Assembly (NCBI RefSeq): GCF_030409945.1
Contig: NZ_JAUFQV010000028.1
Span: 372,001 to 436,000 of the forward strand
Reading direction: 5' to 3'
Origin: Vibrio tapetis subsp. quintayensis
GTDB lineage: Bacteria > Pseudomonadota > Gammaproteobacteria > Enterobacterales > Vibrionaceae
DNA length: 64,000 nt
The notes below the pieces were generated by a model, which was given only the letters and a program-made list of their open reading frames with translations, made no database searches and was not told where the DNA came from. The translations under genes and the position numbers were made by a program. Each line of letters opens with the position of its first letter. The first letter of the stretch is position 1. This document shows, piece after piece, positions 1 to 7,846 of this stretch.

Positions 1-366
1 TAACACGCCCATCAATTCAGGGGTAAAACCAACATGGTTAATTTCAACCAGGGCGATCATCGCCTTAAATGCAAAAACGCCAGGAACCATAGGAATCAAA
101 GCTGCGACGGTAAATACTTTAGGGTGCGCCAAAAACTTATGAGACCAATGCACCCCAATCATTCCAACAATTGTGGCGGCAAAAAACGTAGCCCACTCTA
201 TTGGCACGCCATAATGGAGCATTAAAAAACGAGAACCGTGGCCTATTGCTCCACCTAATGCACAATACTTCAACGCTTTCACTGGTACATTAAATACTAA
301 AGCAAAACCAACGGCGGGGATCGCAGCGAAGAACATGTCTTCCAATAACGCAAACAGTAACATCAT
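1..366 (-). CDS. yjjB: YjjB-like threonine/serine exporter subunit (3' end outside window)
   Basis: The minus-strand reading from 366 to the window edge is open and gives a hydrophobic protein beginning [20 protein letters not shown], with several membrane segments and the motif [14 protein letters not shown] typical of the DUF3815/YjjB half of ThrE-type exporters. About 122 codons are visible; the C-terminus runs off the window. Its ATG overlaps the TAA of the upstream gene by one base, so the two are translationally coupled. In ThrE-type systems the two halves together form an inner-membrane amino-acid or dicarboxylate exporter; the substrate here is unknown. Identification rests on the neighbour and the motif. 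Confidence 0.85.
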   Translation of the reverse strand, partial: MMLLFALLEDMFFAAIPAVGFALVFNVPVKALKYCALGGAIGHGSRFLMLHYGVPIEWATFFAATIVGMIGVHWSHKFLAHPKVFTVAALIPMVPGVFAFKAMIALVEINHVGFTPELMGVL

Positions 367-1133
367 TATTCAACCCAACCCCAAACACCCACCAAACTCA
401 TTGCTGCCATAATGCCAAGGCAAGTTGCAAGAGTCAGTAAACTTGCCATAACAAAACGAGCAATGCCCATATTCACATAACCTTTAACCACATCGGCAAC
501 AGAGTTAATTAACGGAAAGCCTGGAACAAGCATGAGAACAGATGACGCCATCGCGATGAAAGGCTGATTACCCAATCCAAATACCATCGCTTGAGCCGAA
601 ATAGAAGTGGTAACAAAGGCCGTGACGGAGAAATTGAGCAAAGGGTTAAAGTGTCGATGGCCAATTTCTTGGCGAACAATCATCCCCAAAGCAGAGGCGA
701 CAAAAGTAACTGAAAAGATCATCCAATCACCACCAGCAAGGTGGCTAAATGCAGCACACGACAACCCAATCATCACAACAATCAACCATCGGTTGTATCG
801 TTCAGGGTTCACATTATCGAGTCTTTTTTGTGCTAATTCTGGGTCAAGTATGCCCTTTTCCAACAAGATGCAAATGCGTTGAATTTGAGTAATTACCCGC
901 ATGTTAATGCCCCTGTCTGGGCACCGCCTTGCGGTAGTAATACAGTGATCATTCATCATGGTCGTCACAACCAATGAACTTGCAGAGAGTGAGACTTCAA
1001 CCTCGTCAACTCCGGAAGCTAAACCGAAGCGACGCATGATCTCACCCACTAGCGTGCTTTCAGCACCATGAGCTAAAAGCATTTGCCCAGCCTGAGCGAC
1101 CAAGCGAGAAATAGAGCGCTGATTAGTATCCAT
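366..1133 (-). CDS. yjjP: YjjP-like threonine/serine exporter family protein (DUF1212)
   Basis: 255 aa. The N-terminal soluble part (to about residue 105) contains the family motif [17 protein letters not shown], followed by about five membrane segments including [20 protein letters not shown]. This is the N-terminal half of ThrE-like exporters; the partner YjjB half follows directly with a one-base overlap. The pair is expected in the inner membrane and may export threonine/serine or succinate-like acids; the sequence does not decide which. It lies downstream of obgE, separated by that gene's terminator, so it probably has its own promoter within or near 1134-1218. Confidence 0.88.
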   Translation of the reverse strand: MDTNQRSISRLVAQAGQMLLAHGAESTLVGEIMRRFGLASGVDEVEVSLSASSLVVTTMMNDHCITTARRCPDRGINMRVITQIQRICILLEKGILDPELAQKRLDNVNPERYNRWLIVVMIGLSCAAFSHLAGGDWMIFSVTFVASALGMIVRQEIGHRHFNPLLNFSVTAFVTTSISAQAMVFGLGNQPFIAMASSVLMLVPGFPLINSVADVVKGYVNMGIARFVMASLLTLATCLGIMAAMSLVGVWGWVE

Positions 1134-1172
1134 TAAAACTTCGTTCTTATCCTTAAGAGGCGCTTATGATAC

Positions 1173-1202
1173 AAAAATGCCGCATAGAAATGCGGCATTT
1201 AA
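1173..1202 (-). terminator. Intrinsic terminator after obgE
   Basis: An 11-bp perfect stem (1175-1185 with 1190-1200) around a 4-base loop. Read on the minus strand it is followed by a short T-run. It lies 18 bases past the obgE stop and before the yjjP start. Confidence 0.85.
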
Positions 1203-1218
1203 ATCAAAAAATGGTTAA

Positions 1219-2391
<1,173 letters not shown>

Positions 2392-2530
2392 TTACTCCGC
2401 ATTTTGTGCGTGCAATATCACTCATCATAGAATGATATCAATTCTAGCAGATCCGAATGTAAGATCGATCACCTGAGATCTTTGGACCGAACTGCAATCA
2501 GGAACATAAAGGAAGAAGTACGTAATCCTG

Positions 2531-2572
2531 GCACTTAGCACTTAGCACTTAGCACTTAGCACTTAGCACTTA
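2531..2572 (-). repeat. Heptamer tandem array, TAAGTGC x6 on the minus strand
   Basis: Six perfect copies of a 7-bp unit (GCACTTA on plus, TAAGTGC on minus). It lies between the rpmA terminator and the obgE start. The same unit occurs in the array directly after luxS at 11049-11104, and a near-identical unit in the array after the universal stress gene. No coding function is seen. Confidence 0.97.
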
Positions 2573-2602
2573 AGATACTTCTTTCTTTTTGCCCTGTCAT
2601 AA

Positions 2603-2634
2603 ATAAAAAACCCTGCCGAATCGGCAGGGCTTTT
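2603..2634 (-). terminator. Intrinsic terminator after rpmA
   Basis: GC-rich stem, CCCTGCC (2611-2617) with GGCAGGG (2623-2629), flanked by an A-run on plus and a T-run on both sides, so it works for minus-strand transcripts from rplU-rpmA. It lies about 27 bases past the rpmA stop. Confidence 0.88.
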
Positions 2635-2660
2635 AAATTCAGCTTGAAACCGAGTAATAA

Positions 2661-2918
2661 TTACTCAGAGTCGATGCTTACAAATTTACGGTTTTTAGAA
2701 CCTTTTACTTCAAATTTCACTTTACCTTCAGTAAGAGCGAAAAGAGTATGGTCTTTACCGATACCAACGTTAGTGCCTGCGTGGAATTTAGTACCACGTT
2801 GACGAACGATGATGTTACCTGCAAGAACAGATTCACCACCGAAGCGCTTAACACCAAGACGTTTACTTTCTGAATCGCGGCCGTTATTAGTAGAACCGCC
2901 AGCTTTCTTATGTGCCAT
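2661..2918 (-). CDS. rpmA: 50S ribosomal protein L27
   Basis: 85 aa, typical length. It starts [20 protein letters not shown], the hallmark L27 N-terminus that reaches toward the peptidyl-transferase centre, followed by [20 protein letters not shown]. It is cotranscribed with rplU (19-base gap) and ends in its own terminator. Nothing unusual. Confidence 0.99.
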   Translation of the reverse strand: MAHKKAGGSTNNGRDSESKRLGVKRFGGESVLAGNIIVRQRGTKFHAGTNVGIGKDHTLFALTEGKVKFEVKGSKNRKFVSIDSE

Positions 2919-2937
2919 TGTATAACTCTCCTAATAC

Positions 2938-3249
2938 TTAAGCGTTGATGCCAGTGATTTTCACTTCAGTGAACCACTGACGGTGGCCTTGTTGCTTACG
3001 AGAGTGCTTACGACGACGGAACTTAACGATTTTTACTTTATCGCCACGACCGTGCTTAACCACTTCAGCAGTAATCTTGCCACCCTCTACAAGAGGAGCA
3101 CCTACAGCGATTTCTTCGCCGTTAGCTACAAGAAGAACTTTATCAAATTCAACAGTTGCGCCTGTTTCAACGTCTAATTTCTCTAAACGAAGGGTTTGAC
3201 CTTCACTTACACGGTGTTGTTTGCCACCAGATTGGAAAACAGCGTACAT
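2938..3249 (-). CDS. rplU: 50S ribosomal protein L21
   Basis: 103 aa, typical. It starts [20 protein letters not shown] and has the conserved [16 protein letters not shown] segment that binds 23S rRNA. It is the first gene of the rplU-rpmA operon, divergent from ispB as in E. coli. A good sigma70 promoter lies about 85 bases upstream (3332-3360), with a GC-rich stretch after the -10 box, which fits growth-rate and stringent control of a ribosomal operon. A purine-rich ribosome site (GGAG) precedes the ATG. Confidence 0.99.
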   Translation of the reverse strand: MYAVFQSGGKQHRVSEGQTLRLEKLDVETGATVEFDKVLLVANGEEIAVGAPLVEGGKITAEVVKHGRGDKVKIVKFRRRKHSRKQQGHRQWFTEVKITGINA

Positions 3250-3331
3250 ATTTTACTCCGCTTTTTCCGCACAGCCTATGGTTGTTATTTGTACAACTCG
3301 GGTGTGCGCTAAACTAATCAATAGGGCGCAG

Positions 3332-3360
3332 ATTCTACAGAAAGGGCGACACTATGACAA
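3332..3360 (-). promoter_or_regulatory. Sigma70 promoter of rplU-rpmA
   Basis: On the minus strand: -35 TTGTCA (3355-3360), 17-base spacer, -10 TAGAAT (3332-3337), then a GC-rich discriminator (CTGCGCCC), as expected for ribosomal promoters. Seen by eye; no start site has been measured. Confidence 0.75.
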
Positions 3361-3515
3361 GCCATATTTTGAAATAATTGGCGAAAAGCTAATCGCCAAT
3401 GAAAAGTGCGGTAATGATGCCTTTAGATAATGGTTTTCGCAACGATTTTTAGTGTAATATTGTGTAATAAACCAAAAACATAAGCCTTGTAGGGTCTAAC
3501 CTCAACGGAAGAACA

Positions 3516-4487
3516 ATGGATTTTAAAGCTATCCAAGCACTTACTGCTATTGATATGGCAAAAGTGGACGAAACCATCCTTGCTCAGCTCAACTCTGATG
3601 TAAGTTTAATTAATCAACTAGGGTTTTATATTGTAAGTGGTGGTGGCAAACGCCTGCGCCCTTTACTCGCGGTATTATCTGCCAAAGCACTAGGGTATGA
3701 AGGGAAAGACCACACAACCGCCGCTGCGTTTATCGAATTTATCCATACCGCCACACTGCTGCATGATGACGTTGTTGATGAATCGGACATGCGCAGAGGC
3801 AAGGAAACTGCAAATGCGGCCTTTGGTAATGCCGCAAGCGTTCTTGTCGGCGACTTTATTTACACCCGTTCATTCCAAATGATGACCAGTTTAGGATCAC
3901 TGAAGATCCTGGCGCTAATGAGTGATGCTGTAAATGTGATTGCTGAGGGTGAAGTGCTGCAGTTGATGAACTGCAATGATCCTGACACAACAGAAGAAAG
4001 CTACATGCAGGTTATCTACTCAAAAACGGCTCGGTTGTTTGAAGCAGCAACTCAAATTGGCGCGATCTTGACCGACGCCCCTAAAGAAGTAGAAGTCGCA
4101 CTGCAAAATTATGGCAAATACCTGGGAACCGCATTCCAGCTAATTGATGATGTCATGGATTACACCGCTGACGGCAAAGAGATGGGCAAAAATGTCGGAG
4201 ATGACCTTGCAGAAGGAAAACCAACGCTTCCTCTTCTATATGCGATGCAAAACGGCAATCCAGAGCAAGCCGCAATGATTCGTGACGCAATAGAGCACTC
4301 TAATGGCATGGAAAGACTCGACGACATCATGCAGGCGATGGCAGACACAGGATCGTTAGAGTACACCACTCAAATGGCCCATAAAGAAGCTGATAAGGCC
4401 ATTGCAGAGCTTACAGCGTTACCTGAGTCGGAGTACAAGCAAGCGTTAGTTGCTTTGGCTCACCTTGCTGTAGAGCGCAGCAAGTAA
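3516..4487 (+). CDS. ispB: Octaprenyl diphosphate synthase
   Basis: 323 aa, typical. It belongs to the trans-polyprenyl synthase family. The first aspartate-rich motif is LLHDDVVDESDMRRG near residue 84 and the second is LIDDVMDYTADGKEMGKNVGDDL near residue 210; GGGKRLRPLL lies near residue 44. It makes the C40 side chain of ubiquinone/menaquinone by adding isopentenyl diphosphate. It is divergent from rplU, as in E. coli. The TAA stop is the first three bases of a short TAACCTG heptamer array, which is followed by a terminator shared with mdh. Confidence 0.97.
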   Translation: MDFKAIQALTAIDMAKVDETILAQLNSDVSLINQLGFYIVSGGGKRLRPLLAVLSAKALGYEGKDHTTAAAFIEFIHTATLLHDDVVDESDMRRGKETANAAFGNAASVLVGDFIYTRSFQMMTSLGSLKILALMSDAVNVIAEGEVLQLMNCNDPDTTEESYMQVIYSKTARLFEAATQIGAILTDAPKEVEVALQNYGKYLGTAFQLIDDVMDYTADGKEMGKNVGDDLAEGKPTLPLLYAMQNGNPEQAAMIRDAIEHSNGMERLDDIMQAMADTGSLEYTTQMAHKEADKAIAELTALPESEYKQALVALAHLAVERSK

Positions 4488-4509
4488 CCTGTAACCTGTA
4501 ACCTGTAAC
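4485..4509 (+). repeat. Heptamer tandem array, TAACCTG x3, starting at the ispB stop codon
   Basis: Three perfect TAACCTG units (4485-4505) followed by a partial unit TAAC. The first unit's TAA is the ispB stop codon. The array sits just before the bidirectional terminator at the ispB/mdh convergent junction. The unit recurs in the array after mutS. Confidence 0.95.
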
Positions 4510-4516
4510 ACCATAT

Positions 4517-4547
4517 AAAAAAAGGCGACCAAACGGTCGCCTTTTTT
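4517..4547. terminator. Bidirectional terminator between ispB and mdh
   Basis: Stem AAAGGCGACC (4521-4530) with GGTCGCCTTT (4535-4544), loop of four. It has A-runs on one side and T-runs on the other, so it can stop transcripts from both convergent genes. Confidence 0.93.
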
Positions 4548-4576
4548 GTTATTGCTATTACTAGCGAAAGTTTAGC

Positions 4577-5512
4577 CTATTTAGCAAACTCTTCGCCTTT
4601 AGTGATATCACCACTTAGTGTCTCTAACATGCCATCAAGTGCTGCTTTTTCGTAATCACTCAGTTCGCCATAGCTTAAGATAGCTTCAGCGCCCTCTTTA
4701 CCTAACTTAACAGGCTGAGCGAAGAAACGAGTATGCTCACCGTCACCTTCAACGTACGCGCATTCAACAACGTTTTCTTCACCTTGAAGCGCACGAACAA
4801 GTGCTAAGCCGAAACGACACGCCGCTTGACCCATTGAAAGCGTTGCAGAACCACCGCCCGCTTTTGCTTCAACGACTTCAGTACCTGCGTTTTGGATACG
4901 CTTAGTTAGGGCTGCAATTTCTTCGTCTGTAAATTCAACACCTTCAACTTGAGAAAGAAGAGGAAGAATGGTTACGCCTGAGTGGCCACCAATAACAGGA
5001 ACACGAATATCGCCAGGATCTTTGTCTTTTAGATCAGCAACAAATGTTTCGCTTCGAATAACATCCAGTGTTGTCACACCGAATAAACGACGCTTATCGT
5101 AAACACCTGCTTTTTTAAGTACATCCGCCGCAATCGCGACCGTTGTATTTACTGGATTAGTGATGATACCCACACACGCTGTTGGACATACCACTGCAAT
5201 TTTTTCAGCTAATGATTTAACAATGCCTGCATTAACATTGAATAAATCAGCACGATCCATACCAGGCTTACGAGCAACACCGGCAGAGATAAGAACAACA
5301 TCAGCACCTTCTAGTGCTGGTGTTGGGTCTTCGCCAGCATAGCCTTTAATTGAAACAGGAGTTGGGATGTGGCTAAGATCAGCAGCAACACCTGGAGTAA
5401 CAGGAGCAATATCATATAATGCAAGATCGGAACCCGCTGGTAGGCGGTTTTTAAGTAGTAGAGCTAGCGCTTGTCCGATGCCACCAGCGGCACCAATTAC
5501 AGCTACTTTCAT
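4577..5512 (-). CDS. mdh: Malate dehydrogenase (NAD)
   Basis: 311 aa from the ATG at 5512, giving the family N-terminus [20 protein letters not shown]. An AAGGAG ribosome site lies just upstream; the 13-residue upstream extension of the frame (start 5551) does not match the family. The Rossmann motif is GAAGGIGQ at residue 7. Catalytic and substrate motifs include [11 protein letters not shown] (Arg switch), NPVNTTV and VIGGHSG with the catalytic His. It oxidises malate to oxaloacetate in the TCA cycle. It is divergent from argR, an arrangement conserved with E. coli, and convergent with ispB. Confidence 0.97.
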   Translation of the reverse strand: MKVAVIGAAGGIGQALALLLKNRLPAGSDLALYDIAPVTPGVAADLSHIPTPVSIKGYAGEDPTPALEGADVVLISAGVARKPGMDRADLFNVNAGIVKSLAEKIAVVCPTACVGIITNPVNTTVAIAADVLKKAGVYDKRRLFGVTTLDVIRSETFVADLKDKDPGDIRVPVIGGHSGVTILPLLSQVEGVEFTDEEIAALTKRIQNAGTEVVEAKAGGGSATLSMGQAACRFGLALVRALQGEENVVECAYVEGDGEHTRFFAQPVKLGKEGAEAILSYGELSDYEKAALDGMLETLSGDITKGEEFAK

Positions 5513-5850
5513 GGTTGTTCTCCTTGGCTTATATTTAGATTTTTGAATCACGTTTAGGTTGGTATTAATCTAATATTTATGGTTAAGAAACTATAATATA
5601 TACGTAATTATTACAATTAATTAACGTCAGCTTTGCGACCTTGCGCAAACCACCAAATAGAGTGCAGGATTTAAGAGGCTAATGATGCCCACAAAAGCTT
5701 GATACAACAATAAATTCTCGTGTTATCGCGAAAGAGTAAAACCAAGATAACAGCAGTGATACTCCCGACATTAATCAACTAACAATTGGTTAATTTTGCC
5801 TTTCTATGCAAAAATAGCGCAATTATTTTTACTGTCATATCAGAGAAGCT
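5513..5850. other. mdh-argR divergent intergenic region
   Basis: 338 bases, AT-rich, no gene. It must hold the promoters of mdh and argR. A perfect 7-bp inverted repeat, TGTTATC (5721-5727) and GATAACA (5746-5752), could be an operator but matches no consensus I recognise. I could not identify a convincing ARG box or CRP site by eye. Confidence 0.5.
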
Positions 5851-6321
5851 ATGCGAAATACTGAAAAACAAGACACGCTAGTTAGAGCCTTTAAATCTTT
5901 ACTTAAAGAAGAGCGCTTTGGTTCACAAGGTGAAATTGTTGATGCTTTGAAAGTAGAAGGTTTTGATAACATAAATCAATCCAAAGTCTCTCGCATGCTC
6001 ACCAAGTTTGGAGCGGTGAGAACTCGCAATGCAAAAATGGAAATGGTGTATTGCCTACCGGCTGAATTAGGTGTACCTACGGTATCTAGCTCACTACGCG
6101 AACTGGTATTAGATGTTGACTATAACCAAGCCATTGTTGTCATCCATACTGGTCCTGGCGCAGCGCAGCTGATCGCCCGATTACTTGACTCATTAGGTAA
6201 ATCCGAAGGCATTCTTGGCGTGGTTGCCGGTGATGACACCATATTCATAACACCAACCATGCAAATAGACACAGAGATTTTGTTTAAGTCTGTATGCGAA
6301 CTGTTTGAATACGCTGGATAA
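5851..6321 (+). CDS. argR: Arginine repressor ArgR
   Basis: 156 aa, the family length. The N-terminal winged helix-turn-helix includes [20 protein letters not shown] and [17 protein letters not shown] (residues 24-63). The C-terminal hexamerisation and arginine-binding domain has [16 protein letters not shown] and [13 protein letters not shown] (near 98-138). With arginine bound it represses arginine synthesis genes. It is divergent from mdh. The downstream 330 bases separate it from the TRAP cluster. Confidence 0.98.
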   Translation: MRNTEKQDTLVRAFKSLLKEERFGSQGEIVDALKVEGFDNINQSKVSRMLTKFGAVRTRNAKMEMVYCLPAELGVPTVSSSLRELVLDVDYNQAIVVIHTGPGAAQLIARLLDSLGKSEGILGVVAGDDTIFITPTMQIDTEILFKSVCELFEYAG

Positions 6322-6651
6322 ATACTAAACACCACTCCAATAAATCACGGGAATTCATGAGATTTCCGTGAGATAAATCACGTTTAAACAAATTAACTTA
6401 ACCAGGGGTATTTTTGTTTAAATCATTGAATAAACAGATTATTAAAATCAGTCATACCAACTAAATACCGCTCTACCCTTAGTTTATCTCTCTATTTTTT
6501 TTAACAAGAATGTAATTTCCCGTCATATATTTGCTATTATTCAGTCACTTTTTCAACGTTTGAATTGAAAGAGATGCCGTTTCCACGTAGGAAACCCGGT
6601 AGCTCATATTATTGGTCTACTGGCGTACATTAAAATAAGGAAGGGAAATTC
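6322..6651 (+). other. argR-TAXI intergenic region with possible structured leader
   Basis: 330 bases without a gene. An imperfect hairpin at 6345-6371 (TCACGG with CCGTGA) lies after argR but has no T-run. A second hairpin at 6579-6595 (GTTTCC with GGAAAC, loop ACGTA), possibly extended by GAG/CTC pairs to 6571-6605, lies about 50 bases before the TAXI start and would be in its leader if transcription begins upstream. No known riboswitch family recognised. Confidence 0.45.
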
Positions 6652-7620
6652 ATGGCATTTAAAAACCTTGTGAAAATCACTGCTATTGCCGCAACCGTAA
6701 TGGGTGCAGGTGCAGTAAACGCTCAAGAGTTCATTACAATTGGTACTGGTTCTGTAACTGGTGTTTACTACCCAACAGGTGGTGCCATCTGTAAGTTAGT
6801 GAACAAAGGCCGTAAAGAACACAATATCCGTTGTTCTGTAGAGTCTACTGGTGGTTCTATCTACAACGTAAACACAATTCGCGCAGGTGAGTTGGATTTT
6901 GGTGTTGTACAGTCTGATTGGCAGTACCATGGATACAATGGTACAAGCAAATTCTCTGAGCAAGGTCCTTATAAAAAACTACGTGCGATGTTCTCTTTGC
7001 ACACAGAACCATTCAACATCATTGCTCGCGCAGACTCTGGCATTAACAATGTTAAAGATCTAGAAGGCAAACGTGTGAACATTGGTAACCCAGGCTCTGG
7101 TGACCGCGCAACAATGGGCGTAGTAATGGACGCTCTTGGTTGGACAAATGATAGCTTCAAGTTGGCTTCTGAACTAAAAGGTTCAGAGCGCTCACAAGCA
7201 CTTTGTGATAACAAAATTGATGCATTCATCTACATGGTTGGACACCCGAACGGTTCAATCAAAGAAGCAACAACATCATGTGATGCTAAGCTAGTTTCTG
7301 CTACGGGCCCTGAGATCGATAAAATCGTAACAGAAAACCCGTACTACGCATTCAGCTCAGTACCAGCAGGCATGTACCGTGGTACAGACTCTGATGTAAA
7401 CAGCTTTGGTGTGGCAGCAACAATGGTAACGACAACTGACGTTTCAGATGAAGTGGCTTACAATGTTGCAAAAGCAGTATTTGAAAACTTCAACACATTC
7501 AAACGTCTGCACCCTGCATTTGCTAACCTGAAAAAAGAAGACATGGTGAAAGCTGGCCTTTCAATCCCTCTTCACCCAGGCGCTGCAAAATACTACAAAG
7601 AAGTGGGCCTTTTGAAATAG
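6652..7620 (+). CDS. TAXI family TRAP transporter solute-binding protein
   Basis: 322 aa. A Sec signal peptide occupies residues 1-24 (hydrophobic AIAATVMGAGAVNA, cleavage likely before QEF). The mature start EFITIGTGSVTGVYYPTGG is the TAXI-family signature. It captures a small organic acid or amino acid in the periplasm and passes it to the membrane subunit encoded next. TAXI substrates are poorly known (glutamate and 2-oxoglutarate in studied cases), so I do not name one. An AAGGAAGGG ribosome site precedes the ATG. A GC-rich stem-loop follows before the permease gene, which often allows more binding protein than permease to be made. Confidence 0.94.
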   Translation: MAFKNLVKITAIAATVMGAGAVNAQEFITIGTGSVTGVYYPTGGAICKLVNKGRKEHNIRCSVESTGGSIYNVNTIRAGELDFGVVQSDWQYHGYNGTSKFSEQGPYKKLRAMFSLHTEPFNIIARADSGINNVKDLEGKRVNIGNPGSGDRATMGVVMDALGWTNDSFKLASELKGSERSQALCDNKIDAFIYMVGHPNGSIKEATTSCDAKLVSATGPEIDKIVTENPYYAFSSVPAGMYRGTDSDVNSFGVAATMVTTTDVSDEVAYNVAKAVFENFNTFKRLHPAFANLKKEDMVKAGLSIPLHPGAAKYYKEVGLLK

Positions 7621-7640
7621 TCACTATTTCACCCATAAAT

Positions 7641-7665
7641 AAAGGAGGCTGATTCTGCCTCCTTT
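7641..7665 (+). terminator. Stem-loop between TAXI gene and permease gene
   Basis: Perfect 9-bp stem, AAAGGAGGC (7641-7649) with GCCTCCTTT (7657-7665), with no long T-run after it. It is more likely a partial terminator or an mRNA-stabilising hairpin than a full stop. Confidence 0.7.
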
Positions 7666-7846
7666 AGTCCGTTTACAACTCCAAGATAAATTGATGCCCA
7701 TCGTTGCATCCTCTTTTGTGTCTCTCATTTAAGACACGGCATTTACACAACACGACTCTCGAATTTAGAAGCTACACTCAGGAGATAGCTTAAAAACACA
7801 GCAAGAAGAAATTTGCTGTTTGTCATCAATAATAAGGATAACGTCC

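Noticed and set aside
34..225. 63-codon plus-strand frame at the window start
   Set aside because: Opposite the yjjB coding strand, which has a long hydrophobic reading and a coupled start; a shadow.
5775..5835. ARG box upstream of argR
   Set aside because: AT-rich stretches such as TATGCAAAAATA only partly match the ArgR consensus; by eye the match is no better than chance in AT-rich DNA.
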